From: Pinus tabuliformis
Taxonomy: Eukaryota > Streptophyta > Pinopsida > Pinales > Pinaceae
Assembly (NCBI GenBank): GCA_031772625.1
Contig: CM062820.1
Span: 317,214,545-317,278,544, forward strand
Direction of reading: 5' to 3'
Length of the DNA: 64,000 nt
Position numbers and translations under genes: made by a program. The first letter of the stretch is position 1, and every line of letters begins with the position of its first letter. Under the pieces are notes generated by a model. It worked only from the letters and a program-made list of their open reading frames with translations, had not been told where the DNA came from and searched no databases. Shown here piece by piece: positions 1 to 12,349 of the stretch.

Positions 1-34
1 TGTTGACGATGGTACTAGAGTCACATTTAAGCTC

Positions 35-640
35 TTTTCTCGACTTGTAAAAACTCAAATGAAAAGTTCGCTGAGTATTTTTCCCTTTTTAACTCGTTAA
101 AGAGAATAAAAATGGGGGGTCCTCTTTCAAGCTCCTTTCTGACTCTTTAAACACAGAAAGATTGGCGAGATATTGTTGTTTTGAACTTGTTAAAGGCTAC
201 GAAATGTCGTTTACCCAATATATGTTTACCTCCTTTTTGGGCTGGGATAAACTATTTACAAAAAAAGTACTCCTTGACTGAAATGGTCAAGCGGTTCTCT
301 CAAGTATTGTTTTCTACCTTTTTGGGATGGAGAGACACAAATGTACGAAAAGGGACCATGTGGAGTTTTCTTTTCTGTGTCTTTTTCAAACTCTCTAAAC
401 ATGAAAAATATACTGAGTTACACCTTTGTCAGACTTGTTAAAACATTAAACGACATTAGATTCATCAAGATGAAGAACATGAGCTTCTCCTTCCTATTGC
501 TCATTAATCTTACTAGGTCGGATTCATTTGAAGGATGGACTTACAATGCAAGCACGTGCTATTCGCTTCAAGCTTGCGATTAAAAAATAATTGGGGTACC
601 TGCCAGAAATGGTGGGGGAAAATGGGAAATTCTATCAGTT
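35..640 (+). repeat. hairpin array with ACTCGTTAAA-like centres (E1)
   Basis: About eight copies of a motif close to [GA]ACT[CT][GAT]TTAAA occur here, for example near 40, 91, 140, 182, 390, 430 and 499. Each lies between a pyrimidine-rich left arm and a purine-rich right arm that can pair, as in TTTCTG...CAGAAA around 136-160 and TTTTTC...GAAAAA around 383-408. A separate perfect hairpin, CTTGAC-TGAAATG-GTCAAG, sits at 273-291. The same array recurs in E2 and E3. Function is unknown. Confidence 0.6.
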
Positions 641-1382
641 GTGTCAGCAACTCATTCTTGAACATGACAATTTCTGCTTCGTGTCAGGTTGGGATATCCT
701 CACTTCATGGTTGAATTTCCTAGGCTGGGCCATTCATTTTTTCCTTCCATTTGATCTCTACCATGTCATCATGATTTCGGATCCTATGTACCCAAAGCTA
801 CCAAAATTCGCATTCGTGTCGCCGATATGTTCAAGAGTTTTCCTTCCATTGTTACACTCATTCCTGATTCTCTGTATCATCCATAATCACTGCATCCCTT
901 TGTATCGTGTCAATGATGTGGGATATATCATGGCCCTCCTTCAATACGGTCACTCCCCATCGACTTCAGCTCATTATCCGGGTAGTTGGTCGAGAGACTC
1001 CCTTCCAATACCTTAGAGCTTGCATGCCCTAATGGAAAGTTCTTCGCACTCGACGAAAAGTTCACATCATTGGCTTTCGATTAGGTGATTTCATGGGTGT
1101 TCATCTTTAGTTCCTTTATTCACATTCCATGGATTGTGCCGCTGGTATCTTGAGAGCAATTTTCATTATTGGTGGTTTCTCTCATGCTTGTTAATGATTC
1201 ACATCATTGATCAGTAATCAAGCGACTTTTTATCATGTTCGACCTCAACACATTTATTCGCATGTTAGAATTTGTACTTTGATTGGGTCATGTTGGAGTG
1301 CAAGACCCTAGACTTAGCTTATAAAAGTCCAAGTTGCAAGGCAATGTGACATGATCATAACGATATACATGTATCTCTGATA

Positions 1383-1560
1383 TGGATGGCTGTGACCATA
1401 CCATGAGTTGTTATATGTGACCCTTCTCATTATTGAATGGCTGCGACCATACCTTGGTTTCGATATGATCCTCTGTATTGGATGGTTGCGCCCATGTCTT
1501 GGATCCATTTACATGATCTCTCCCTAGATGGTTGCATCCATACCATGATTCATGTATCAT
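1383..1560 (+). repeat. short tandem repeat around GATGGYTG..CCATACC
   Basis: Four imperfect units containing GATGGCTG or GATGGTTG followed by CCATACC or CCATGTC occur about 45-60 bp apart, near 1384, 1436, 1480 and 1528. ATGG and CCAT of each unit can pair. Three related units are in E2 at about 15335-15450. The block lies just upstream of the LTR in both copies. Confidence 0.5.
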
Positions 1561-3293
1561 TTTTCAGAGTTTCAGTGATGTATATGTATCTATGCTCGCT
1601 TTCATGTTTTCTAACGACGGACTCTAGTTCCCCGCATCTACTTGTAAAGCATTTCACCCCTCACTCTAGTTTGAACTTCATGCTTTAGGGGGAATCTGTT
1701 AAAAAACATTTTATCACTGTCCCTGTACTCCCCGTTCCTTGATCCTGGAGGACCTCTACGGTGAACCCTACATGCTTTCCCATTGTTATCACTCAGGTTG
1801 TCCCTCAGGTTGGAGTAAAGGGATACGGCCGAGGTAACCACAAACCAACTTTGGACTGCAGGTTCTAGCCCATCTGCAATCAGAGAGGGCTCTCTCTTTC
1901 TAATTTAGCTTTGTTGATGATGATTTTAGGCTAGCTATTGAGTTTTGGGGTTTCGTTTGTGTTTTGGTGGGAAGATTGATGTTTTCAGGTAAAGAGGGAG
2001 GTATAGTGTGAAAGTTTCAAACCATTGGGCATGGAGTCAAGGAGTAAGACTGCTGGTGCGTTTTCTTGGTCACAGGAGGAATAAAGAGCAAGGTAGCTGC
2101 ACACGGAACAATTTTCAAAGTCTAAAGGATGGAAAGAATGCTAAGGAAGGAGAGGCAATTAAGAATCTCTCAGTCAGTTTAACACAGAAGGGCGGATGAG
2201 CTCTATCTAAGGGCAGTAAAGAATCCCTAGATAACTGTCAAACACATGTGAATTAGGGTAAATATGAGCCACGGGGAATTCATATTCATGTCCAATTCAT
2301 TTTAGATGAAAACGTAAAGAAACAGCAGAAATTGAGCCTAGAGTGCAGTTAAACAAGTTCTAAGCTAATCTTTCTTTTTGCTATTTAGATGGTGAAAAAT
2401 GAAAACAAAGGTAAGAAGCACTTATTGATTCATGTTGCAGCACAAGAATTCCATCATTTAGTCTCCAGAGACCATTAACAACACATCAGACAATCATTCC
2501 TCCAATCTCTTCAGCAATCTTTGATTAAAGAAAAAGTCTCAGACATACAGTGCGAGTCTCTCATGAAAAGTTATCAATCGACCAACCCTTGAAACAATAC
2601 AGAGGGTGGTATATATAGGGAAAATTCTCCAAAATTGTTTATTATAGCTGTGACCTAAACAGGTCTGAAAGTAAAAGATTACTTTAACCTAAAACTATCA
2701 GAAATAAATGCAAGAAAATATCTATGGGCTGTGCTGAGGGCAGCCGTATCAAAACTGAATTAATGCGTTGTCCTTGGTGGCTCGGTGCAGTGCTTCTGCA
2801 ATAACTGTGCATGGGCTTCTGCTCTATTGTAGTTCGGTGGCTTTAAGTGCTTTAACTGTGATTTGAGAGCTGGGATGGGCTTCCACCTCCTGATTTGACT
2901 TTGTTGGAGGCCATTCAATGTTGACCTGCTTTGGGAACTGAAGATTTTCATTAAAAAATTTAACTGATACTCTTTGCCGCTTCATCCTTCCTCTGATACT
3001 CTTTGACGAATGAATCGGGTCGGTTCTCTCTTTTGCTGTGGGTCAAATCAAAACTTAATGGCCGCTGTTCGGCCCTCTGTTTCCTTTAGAACTGTCTTTT
3101 GATCCTTTCTGTATGCCTCGCGAAGAAAAATGGGTCATTCGGCGCCTTTTGGGCTTGTTGGGGGCTGTGCAATGAGGGGCTTTCCACTTTGGCCCTTTTC
3201 CTGTAGGGCGCTAATCGCGCATGAAAAACTGCCTCAGAATTTGAATCCGGGCTTCCTAAGCACGATTTTCGCCTTTCGCCTCAAAATTGATGA

Positions 3294-3394
3294 TGACGTC
3301 AACATGACGTCAGCGGGTGGGACCATGGTACAGCAGATGACGTGGCAGGATGATGTCAGCATGTACGGTGGATGACGTGGCAGGGGTGACTCGG
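3294..3394. promoter_or_regulatory. cluster of TGACG / ACGTGG motifs (bZIP-type sites)
   Basis: Within 100 bp there are TGACGTC at 3294, TGACGTCA at 3305-3312, TGACGTGG at 3338-3345, TGATGTCA at 3351-3358, TGACGTGG at 3373-3380 and GTGACTCGG at 3386. TGACG and ACGTGG are the recognition cores of plant TGA-class and G-box bZIP factors. The density is far above chance. Whether it drives transcription is not shown; no gene is recognised next to it. Confidence 0.5.
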
Positions 3395-4566
3395 CAGGAG
3401 GCCGATATTGTGTAGATAGCGTGGCGCGGTGATGAGGCAGGCACGTAGAACTGGATAAGTGACATGGGGCGCGTATACAGAAGGCGGAAAGCAGTTTCAT
3501 CGGACCGCTTTCTGTACGAGGGCGGTATCCATCAGATCCCTTCCGATGCAATAGAAAGTGGACAAGTGTCTTTTGTATGGCGGAGAAACTGCCTCGCCAT
3601 CGGAAGCTAACGGCCGAGCAGCGGGGCGCCTCTGAAATCCCTGAGAGCTGTCGGATGGGGAGGGCCTGATCCGACGGTGGACGGAACAGGTGAATCGGCG
3701 AGGGAATAATGGACGGGCGCGCAAATATTCGGATCTTCATAAACGCCGCGGGGAGGGTTTATACTTTGGTTTTGTGGGTTTATACAAGTGGGGGAGAACA
3801 AAATTTAATGTTTAATAACACTTTAAACATTATCTTTGTGCAAATGAATGCGGAGGGGTAAAGTTATAGGGTTTTAAGGACAGCGAGGTGGGTAAAGGTT
3901 CTTGGTCTAACCAGAGGTTTAGACCAATCCCAGTTTCATGACACGGGTGGGTTCACAATAGTCCCAGGTGGACTACTGTGTCCCAGAACTGAAAAATACA
4001 TAGCTATAGTGCTATGAGGTGAGGTATGTACATAGGGGAGTTATTAACATAGATTTAGTAGGGGAAGGGAAAAACAGATAGGGATTTACATAATAGAGTT
4101 AGTGGTTAATATGAAGATGATGAGAAAGCGCTAAGGTAAGGAACCTTAGGCTATTTTGGGGAAATAGAACTTTGTAAAAGAAGAATGGAAATCCTTGAGT
4201 GAGGCAAATCTTCACCAAGGCCAATGTTATGGAACATGATGAGACTAAGAGGCTCAAGCAGATCTTGACCTCTTTGGGAAAATTAGTGAGTGATTTGGAG
4301 AATAAGAAGAGAGGGGAGTTAGTTATGTCCAGTTTGAGTTCCTCCAGATGAAAAACTGCATCCTGACTGTGATCTAAAAAGATATAACACTTAGAACCAC
4401 AAAATTGATCATGGATCATCATTCTGCAACCTCGAAAACTGCCTACCCAGCCTACTTTCCTAACATTTTTTCTTCTTTTGGTGGGTGCACTTAGACTTGC
4501 AGACCCAGCTTTACAATTTTTTCTTTTTTCTGTTCTCCTATCTAAGTCTATACTTATTTCTGCCAA

Positions 4567-4720
4567 GGGCCCAGATTAAGCAGTTGGGCTCCTTTGATTC
4601 TCTACCTATCTACAGATCTGCTGAGATTAAGCTGTTTGGACAGATATCATTTTCTATTTTCTAAAACAGGAAATTGAAACCTAGGGAGGCCAAGATTAAG
4701 CTGTTTGGCCTTCCCTTTTA
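4567..4720. repeat. three hairpins with conserved GATTAAGC loop
   Basis: AGATTAAGC[AT]GTT occurs three times, near 4573, 4624 and 4692. Each copy lies in its own inverted repeat: GGGCCCA / TGGGCTC (4567-4591), ATCTG / CAGAT (4616-4645), GGCCAA / TTGGCC (4688-4710). Loops stay the same while the arms differ between copies yet still pair. Function unknown. Confidence 0.5.
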
Positions 4721-5311
4721 TAGAACATTCTTTTAAAAATGGTTAAGTCACCAAAATTTGGAACTCAACAGTGGCATTTGGACTAGCACACTTCATGGCT
4801 TCTTCTTTGGTCTCTTCTGGAAATATGGAACATTGCAGTATGCAAAGTATGACATATTTGGCATGTAAAATGTCAATCATGAAAAATGAACACCTGTCGC
4901 AATAGGAGGCTAACACCCATCATGAAGAAACTCTCGTTATGTCCCTCTTCATGAGCAGAACATTTCCCTTTTGCATCATTTCCCAAGAATCTTCCTTTTA
5001 CCCCAGCTTACAAGACCGATGCTTATGACCCATTTCCTCCTTGCACTGATTCATAGAGTCTGAAACTCAGCCTAGTGCTGTACGACATAAATGAGCCTTT
5101 TATCAGTCATGTCGATCCTCTTTTTGCAAGTTTTTTAAATATGGAGTCGAAGCTTTCAGGTCTAGAAGCTTTGTAACGGAAGTCTGGTAAATGGTTGGGT
5201 TGGATGGAGCTGAGGAAGTAAGTTTGGGTTCCTTCCCCCTATTAAGATGGAACAAACTAAAGAGATAATCCTTCTCCCATCATAAGAGGAACCATATCCC
5301 CTCCATCAAAA

Positions 5312-5318
5312 CTATATA
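5312..5318 (+). promoter_or_regulatory. TATA box of E1 LTR
   Basis: CTATATA lies 612 bp before the LTR end. Equivalent TATA boxes lie 578-652 bp before the ends of the three related LTRs, which supports an RNA polymerase II start just downstream. Confidence 0.55.
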
Positions 5319-5924
5319 GACTCCTCCTTTTCCAAGCTGAACTGGTCTTAGTTCTTTTGGGAGCTTGAATAACCAACAAAATATCTATAACTTGTAGCTT
5401 ACTAGTTTATGCTTATGGAGGGAGAATAGTGTGTTTGGTTTGGTTTGGAACTAAAGGGAAGAAGCCTTAAAACTTATGTTATTGGGGCTATCTATGAGAT
5501 GTTAGGAGAGGTGCGGGAACCTAGATACGTTGGAGGAGACCTACAACATCAAGGCTTTGGTTGTAATCTCTTTCTGAACTTATATGAATACAACTATTGA
5601 TTGATTTCCTACATTAAGTGTTATCTTACATTTGATGGCTTAAGATTCCTTGACCTTTTAAGTAGGCTGAATGCAATTTGTATGATATCATGTTTGTTGT
5701 TGTTGTTTGTTTGCTTGTTTCAGGTATTTGAAGGAAGGAAATGAAAAGTAGCTGGAGTAAGGAAGCAAGATCATCACCAAGCGGAATAGAGTTCTAAGAG
5801 GTAGGCCCTCTTATTTGATTCTTGCATAAGGAACTTTTCACTAGATTGTTTGTTTGTGGCTAGACCTGCTCTCTCGGGCTAAAGGAATTGTCTTTGTCCG
5901 CATCGAGAATTTACCTACACCACA

Positions 5925-7025
5925 GTATAGTACTACACTTTTGTTTGACTTTCAAGTATCCTCCACAACCAAACTATATTACAAGCTACAATGATTGTTA
6001 CCTTATATTCTTTTTTTAGTAGAGGAAAGAATTCTTTCCTTGGTTTCTGATGATATATACCTTGTAAGTTAAAAAGCCTCCCATCTACCATATAATGTGA
6101 TTGATTCTATACTCTAAATTTCCCTTCACATATGTCAAAATTCTCTTGATTGTCACTGAACGATCAACCTTGGTAGTTGTAATAAATTTAGAAACGTGAT
6201 CTGTTAAAATCTCATTTAATGGTTGTCAAATAAATCAAACTCCATATCAATTGTTTATATAAAGATGCATTTGTTAATTTAGAGTAAAACATGGTTAATA
6301 ACTTCAAGCTAATCTCTATAGGGGTAGATGTTTCCTTACAACTGACCATCTTAATTTTTTATAACAAACTTTTAAAATAATTTGTGTGTAATGTACATTA
6401 GAGAAATTTGAGAACTAAAATATTACACATCCACAGGTTAAGGTTTAGAAGTGTTCTTAAGGACAAGTTGTTGCCCAAATCTCTTCTTTGGATGAATCCA
6501 CAACCACATAGAAGGTTATTGTTGCCCATACCGACATTTCTTCCCTAAAACTATCTCAGTTAGACCTATGTGCCAAAGTACTGCTCCATTGGTTCCCTGA
6601 AATGCCTTATCAAGTTTATGTTGTAACCAAAGAACTGCTTGCAACCCAAAATAATGTTTTTTCTACCCTAAACTATCTTAGACAAACCTTGGTGCCACTG
6701 AATTGCTCCTCAGATTAATCACTCCACAAAAACCCTTCCTTTCTTGCCAAATCAAATGAAAGGTACCTCAGAATATTAAGCCAAACAAATTAGAGAGAGT
6801 GTTATGCAAGACAAATAATTAGATTGTGAACTGATCTCTCTACAATCAAAGTCTAGACAGATAATTAGATTTTATGCAAGACACTGACTGCCCAACAAGC
6901 AAAAAATAGTACTCCTAAAAAGAGAACATTCACATCTAGTTAAAATATAACACGAATTTCCAAGTTTAGATTTTGATTCTCTTGGAGGGATTTTTCAAAT
7001 CCTGGCCATCAATCTATTTGAACTT
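5925..7025. other. AT-rich DNA without recognised gene
   Basis: I see no coding similarity, tandem repeat or primer-binding site here. Kinesin-12 similarity begins near 7085, so the lost motor domain is not in this stretch. Confidence 0.5.
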
Positions 7026-10000
7026 GTGAAGGATAGATACCCCTATCTCACTCTCCACTCTTCCAACAAGATTTTCCTTTCTGTAAATGAAGATGCTACA
7101 GGAGATGTTATAACTTTGAATATGCAAATTCAACAGTTGAAGGAAGAAGTTAGTCATCTGTGTGTTCAACTCAAAGGAGTGTCACCCACTCAAGAAGATG
7201 ACTATGGAAGCATGGCCTTGTTGAGATCTCTAGGACCATATGCATGGGATATGAAAGCTCTAGCAAGCCCACTACCTGCTCATAACAAGGCTCTTCACAA
7301 AATAGATTTGGAATATGCACTTTTAGGAGCCCTGAAAAGAGAGAAATCTTTAGAAACAACAATGAAGGAAATGGCTGCTGAAAATGAGCTAAAACATTTG
7401 GTTAAAAAATGTGAGGAAGATGCACCATGTGGAAAGATGATGCTCTATTTTCGAGAAGACAAAATTAAGAGACTGGAGGTAGTTACTTCTAACAAGATGT
7501 CTATGGAAGCACACCTTTTAGAAGAGAAGAATGTGTTAATGGAGGAGCTACAAATTCTAAGGAACCATCTTGATCGCAATCCTAAGGTGACAAGGTTTGC
7601 AATGGAAAATATAAGGTTGATGGAACAACTAAGAAGGTACCAAGAATCTTATGAGGGTGGAGATCTAGAGCAAATGTTAGAACATATAGTTGTATTACGA
7701 GATCAGTTACTCGAAGCTTTGGACTGGAAGCTTATGCATGAGTAGGACTTGAACCTTGTGAACTAGAAGGAATCATTAGAAGCAAATATTTTTTCCATTA
7801 GTGAGGAGAATGAATTTCTTTGCAGAAAAGTTGATAGGTACTGAAGGGAAGCAAAAGCTCTTCATAATAAATTTTTCTTCTGCCTAGAAGCCAAATAAAA
7901 ATTGGAAAGGCGTGTTGATGATTTGATGATCCATTTTGATAAGATGAAGCTTTCAGATGTTGATGGAGCAGTATAGTTGAACTCTGTAATGCATACTCCA
8001 AAGTTGAAAGAGGAGACACCATTTAGAGATGGTTTATTAGCAGAAAGGGAGCTTAAAGATTTAGTTGAAGCAATTAGTGCAGCTAGTCAACATGAAGCAA
8101 AAGCTCAGGGAACCACCCTTTTTTTGGCTAGGGAAGTTGATGATTTACGCAAAAAAGTAAAGGAGTCAGTTGAAGATAATGAAAGACTGATTATAATGTA
8201 TGAGAAATCCATGCAAGAAATGGATGAAATAAGGAAAGCTAAGGAAGATGCATGTGAAATGAATGAAAAATCCTAAGGTTGGTTCATTTTTTCAGGAATC
8301 AAGTTGAGGAACTTGAGAAAGAAATTAAAGAAAGGAATCATAAATTTTTAAGCAAGGGAGACATGTATGGAAAGGATGATTTCCCAAATATATTGCTAGA
8401 TGGAACAAGCGCTATAAATGCTAAAGTAGAAGATATAGTTCTTCATCTTAGAAAATAGATTGAAGAACTTCTAGTGAAATTGCAGGATACATCATAAGAG
8501 AATAAAAGATTGCTTGAGCTATATGAAAAAGCAATGTGAGAAAGAGATGTTGCAAGAAGAATGTGGTGGAATTCTGGAGGTAAGAGAATTTTTGGAGAGC
8601 ATGTGCTAGACATGGAAGATGGAACAAGGGTAAATGGAGTACGTTGTGAAACCTTAATTCAAAGGCATGAAGAAGAAATTCAAGACAATGTTGAAACTAC
8701 ATTAGTGCAGGAACATGCTAGTATCAATAGGGATGGAAAAGTAGAACCAGAGGTGATCCATATGATAATGGAGGTTGCAGAGTGTCAAATGAAATCATAG
8801 GAGATAACTAAAGAGAATGAAATATTAATTGACATGTATGAGAAGGCAATGCAAGAAAAGGATGGAATTAGGAAACTATGGCAAGACACTGTACAAAATA
8901 AGTCTTCAAATGAATTAAATGCAAATATAAGGGGCATTATAGAGTCTCAAGAATTAAGAAATGAAACTGGACAACTAGAAATGGGGATTGTGCCTAAAAA
9001 GGTTTCCAATTAACTGAGGATAGAGTTAGAATATGGTAAAATATATCTGAAATTTGGCATGAAATATGATGGACATCAAGAGGAGACAAGGGGAACACTA
9101 GGAGCATCAAATAATGGGAATATGCCACAAAAAAAATTTGTGTTTTCCTCTGGTGTTAAGCGAGAGCATCCAGAGCATAACTTAGAATTGTGGCAACAAG
9201 AAATGATTAATGAGATTCAAAATCTTCAAACAAAGCTTAGGAGGATGTCTCAAGAGAATGGAAAATTAGTTAAGATGCATGAGAAAGCTATATTTGAGAG
9301 AAATGTATTAGTAAAGTTGTGGCAGAAGGCAACAGATCATAGATGCTCTGAAGCATGCTAAGAATATAGATATTTTGAAAGGAGATAGATGCCATAACAT
9401 TTCCATAAGTCTTTGTATTGTATCGGGGATCCCCCTTTGTTCTTTTGTCACAAAAGAAACTGAAGGTCTCGAGGAAATGAAGCAGCAAGGAGAAGAAAAG
9501 GACATTCATATTTCTGAAATTCATCATGGTATATTTTTTACCCACAAGGGAGGTGCAGTGGGTGTTCAGGAGTAGTTTGACTTTGGGAAAAACATGGATG
9601 AAAATTTAGACTCTGATAGAATATTTAGCTTGTTGAAAAAAGAGGTGGATGAACTCCAATTGAAAATGATGGAAATGGCAGTGAATATGAGAAAATAATA
9701 GTAATGTATGAGGAAATTACAAATGATAATGATAAGATGAGGAAAATATTACATAAAACTAGTCAAGAACTAGAAAATTCCACACAAGAGAGGACACTTT
9801 TCTCCAGGGAGATAGAGGATCTCAAGTCCAAGCTAAAGAACTTGATAGACAGTAATGAGGATATGGTAAAGGAGAATGAGAAATTTTTTCAACAAGTGGA
9901 TGCATTAAACATAAGCAAGGACTCATCAAATAATGTTGATTCTTGTTTTGCAATAAACCAATATGATGAACTCCAGTCATTGACAATTAAAAATGAGTTA

Positions 10001-11140
10001 GGAACATATGTGGGGAACTCAAGGGAAGCAATCATAGTGGTAGTTTTGCAGAAAATATAGGGAATTTTGATGCACTTTTTCCTAACTTGCATGCATGGAT
10101 TGGAGAGAAGCTTAAATCCTTGTAAAAATATGAACAACAGGTGAAAAAACTATTTGAAGAGATGGATGTCAAGCTTGGAAAATGTGGATTATCAATGGAT
10201 AACCTTGACATTCTTAGAAAGAAGTTTGAAATTAATCTAGATTTAATTCAGGGACAGGTTACAGAGCTTCTCTTTAGTATTGCATTAAATGAGAAAAATC
10301 TTTAGGCTATGCAGTTAGAGCTTGAACGTCTAGAAATGAGACTTCAAGAATCTGAACATAATAAAGAATATTTAGGCCATCTCTCAAGTGATGAAAGATA
10401 AAAATGGGCTGAAAATGGTTCTAAACTACCGAGGGACAAAGATCTAATTGTCAATCGGGAGAAAATGCTTCAATAGGAAATAACTTTGGCAAGATCCAAG
10501 CTGAATTTTTCATAAGAGAGGATAACAAAGATTACTTGAGTAGTTGACAACTTGGGCTTGATAGAGATATCTCACAATGAGATGGATTTTTTTAGAAAGG
10601 AATCAGTCTCTAAAACAAGAAATTTCTCATAAAAATATGAGATTGACACAATATAAAAGTGTGCCAATCAAATCCATGCAAATAAAGTCTAGGTCTCTAA
10701 CAAATTCAGTGCTCTTAAGACATGTTGTCTAATTTTTCTGCATCTAAAGAGTACTGGAAATCTCGAGAATCAAGGGAAAATGCAAAAGTATAAACATTTG
10801 GTTCTCTTGTGAGGGAAAATATGGAGGAAATGTCTCTTCTACAAGTTGATAAGAAGGCACTAGAAATTGTGTTAAAGAAAACTATGGAGATTGAGGCAAT
10901 TACACAAGCTGAGGTATGTGATTTAATAGAGAAGGTTCAACTTGTTGAGCAACAAAGAATTGATGCTGATAAGATAGTGGTAGTTATTCAGTTAGAAAAG
11001 AAGGTTGTTTCATCACAAGATTTAGGACAATCTTCATAATAAGTGTCTACACTTTTTGGCAATGTTTTATCCTTATTGAAAGGTGAAGAAGAAATAAATA
11101 AGCTCTATACTGCCTTGAAAACAATCCTTAGATCAAGTAA
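7026..11140 (+). pseudogene. kinesin-12 (KIN-12/PAKRP1-like) stalk and tail pseudogene
   Basis: Plant KIN-12 kinesins are plus-end motors of the phragmoplast at cytokinesis. From about 7085 the translation matches the region just after their motor domain (VNEDATGDV, LKEEVSHL), then the stalk: FREDKIKRLE near 7450 and TRFAMENIRLMEQLRR near 7590. The frame continues through many stops (first at 7743) into SLEAN, ENEFLC and LERRVDDLM, so homology is unbroken to about 8276 without an intron. Later parts shift frame and carry repeated EN..L..MYEKAMQE units. The tail fades out near 11140. The motor domain is absent, so this cannot encode a motor. It is either an intronless retrocopy or a fragment moved by a transposon; no poly(A) end or flanking duplication was found. 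Confidence 0.75.
8178..9740 (+). repeat. repeated MYEKAMQE coiled-coil unit in KIN-12 pseudogene
   Basis: Five related segments encode variants of EN.(R/K)L..MYEKAMQE.D..RK, near 8178, 8500, 8814, 9254 and 9688. They follow the repeated coiled-coil pattern known in KIN-12 tails. Copy 2 has a stop within the unit (AM*ER), showing decay after the repeats formed. Confidence 0.6.
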
Positions 11141-12192
11141 AGGAATATTATAAAATCCTCAGATAGTGTATATCCGAAACTTACCTACCAATCAAACTTA
11201 TGGAGACCTATATGGAAAATGAAAGAGATTCCATTATGTACTAAATGAATCTGTGGTTAGTGGGAAATTCTACTTTCCCTTTGATGATCATCCGAAAGGT
11301 GATTTAGGAAGAAAACTCTAGAAAGAGATCTCAGGCACATTGGAATGATTGTGAAAAATGCCAACAATCAGTTACACATAGCTATGGTCATCAAACTAAA
11401 GGCATTTTGTAGTTTAAGATTATATTTTTTTTGAAACGTGTTAATATACAAGACTTAGGGAGTCAGTCACTGAGTTTCAAGGTAGTTGAAGTTTCTTCAT
11501 ATGTATTGTAATGGAAAATACTAAACTCCATGTAGTAAGCCAATGATTAGCTCATTGTCTTTACATCTAGTTCATTGGATGAGACTAAAGTGATATTCAA
11601 TGAACATAATGTAAAGTAGTAAGTCAATGATTTACTTACTATTGTTTCCTTTTTTAGTTACTCCCTTATTGAGTTATCCTTTTATAAAGGGTAGAGAATG
11701 GAATTTTCTAAAATAAAAAATGGACAAAGATATTCAAATTTTGTCTATGCATACTGTTGATGTCATATATGTTATCCTATTAATGATTTCCACTTTGAGG
11801 CATGGGTATTTCCTTTTACATAGCACCCAACAGAGGCTTTTCAAGTGAGGCTATGAAGTATAGATCCTCTTGTTCACCTCAGAATTCCACCATTGGTGTA
11901 TGACCTCAAAAAAATAGAGAGGAGAGGTGGTTGATGGAGGGGTTTTGTAATTCTTCCTACTTGCTTTTGTACTTGTGAAAACTGATTAACTGGGAAGAGA
12001 AATCAATACTGATAAAGGGTTTTTGTAATTCTTCCTACTTGCTTATGAACTTGTGACAAGTGATTAATTGGGCAGAGCCATAAATACTAATACCAGTGAA
12101 TCCCCCTCCTTATGCTCAAGTTAATAGTGAAATAGAGATGTTTCCATGAGTTATTGATATGCATTTCACATAGAAATAGAGCCTAAGCCCCC
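11141..12192. other. AT-rich intergenic DNA with one tandem duplication
   Basis: No gene is recognised. A unit of about 75 bp beginning GGGTTTTGTAATTCTTCC at about 11938 is repeated at about 12016 with roughly 15% differences. The E2 element starts abruptly near 12200. Confidence 0.5.
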
Positions 12193-12349
12193 ATGTGTAC
12201 ACTTGAAACTAGAAGGGCTACATGGTATCCTGAGAATGTACATTATCACTGCGCACAATCTCCTATCCCCGCTGATCAAGAGGGTCCTCCTTGGGTTCCT
12301 GTAGAGCAGGGGGGCAATCATACAATTCCCCCACCAAGTAGTTCTATCG

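Larger units (their letters stand above)
1..1696 (+). mobile_element. E1: 3' internal part of non-autonomous Tat/Ogre-like LTR element
   Basis: This is the non-coding 3' half of an LTR retrotransposon whose 5' part lies outside the window. It aligns by eye with 13970-15583 (E2) and 62300-63870 (E3): the same order of hairpin motifs, a block beginning GGGGTACCTGCCAG, a block with ATGGCCCTCCT, a GCTTGCATGCC block, and TCATGCTTTAGGGGG directly before the LTR. That last purine-rich string is the likely polypurine tract. No reverse transcriptase, RNase H or integrase similarity is seen, and open frames here are short and unconserved. Family assignment is inferred from the protease encoded by the two sister copies. 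Confidence 0.75.
1850..4900. other. foreign segment inside the E1 LTR, unidentified
   Basis: This stretch has no counterpart in the other LTR copies. I recognise no protein domain, terminal repeat or target duplication in it. Most is AT-rich, but about 3120-3770 is clearly richer in G+C and CpG and carries a cluster of TGACG sites. Open frames here, such as a minus-strand one at 3234-3740, look like chance products of the G+C-rich composition. It could be part of another retroelement LTR or a displaced promoter-like region; borders are approximate. Confidence 0.35.
1697..5924 (+). mobile_element. LTR of E1, apparently interrupted
   Basis: The left edge TGTTAAAAAACATT follows the shared polypurine string and is followed by ATCACTGTCC, as in the E2 LTR. 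The right edge, ...CCTACACCACA at 5924, matches the E2 LTR end at 16652, and the 600 bp before it share TATA box, TTGGTTGTAAT, GATTTCCTA and GGCTAGACC blocks with E2. The sister LTRs are 1.03-1.07 kb, so about 3 kb between roughly 1850 and 4900-5130 is probably a later insertion. Alternatively the two edges belong to different LTRs. No primer-binding site follows 5924, so this is best read as a 3' LTR. Confidence 0.5.

Noticed and set aside
3234..3740. Minus-strand open frame of 168 codons
   Set aside because: Lies in the G+C-rich island where stops are rare; no domain or start context supports it.
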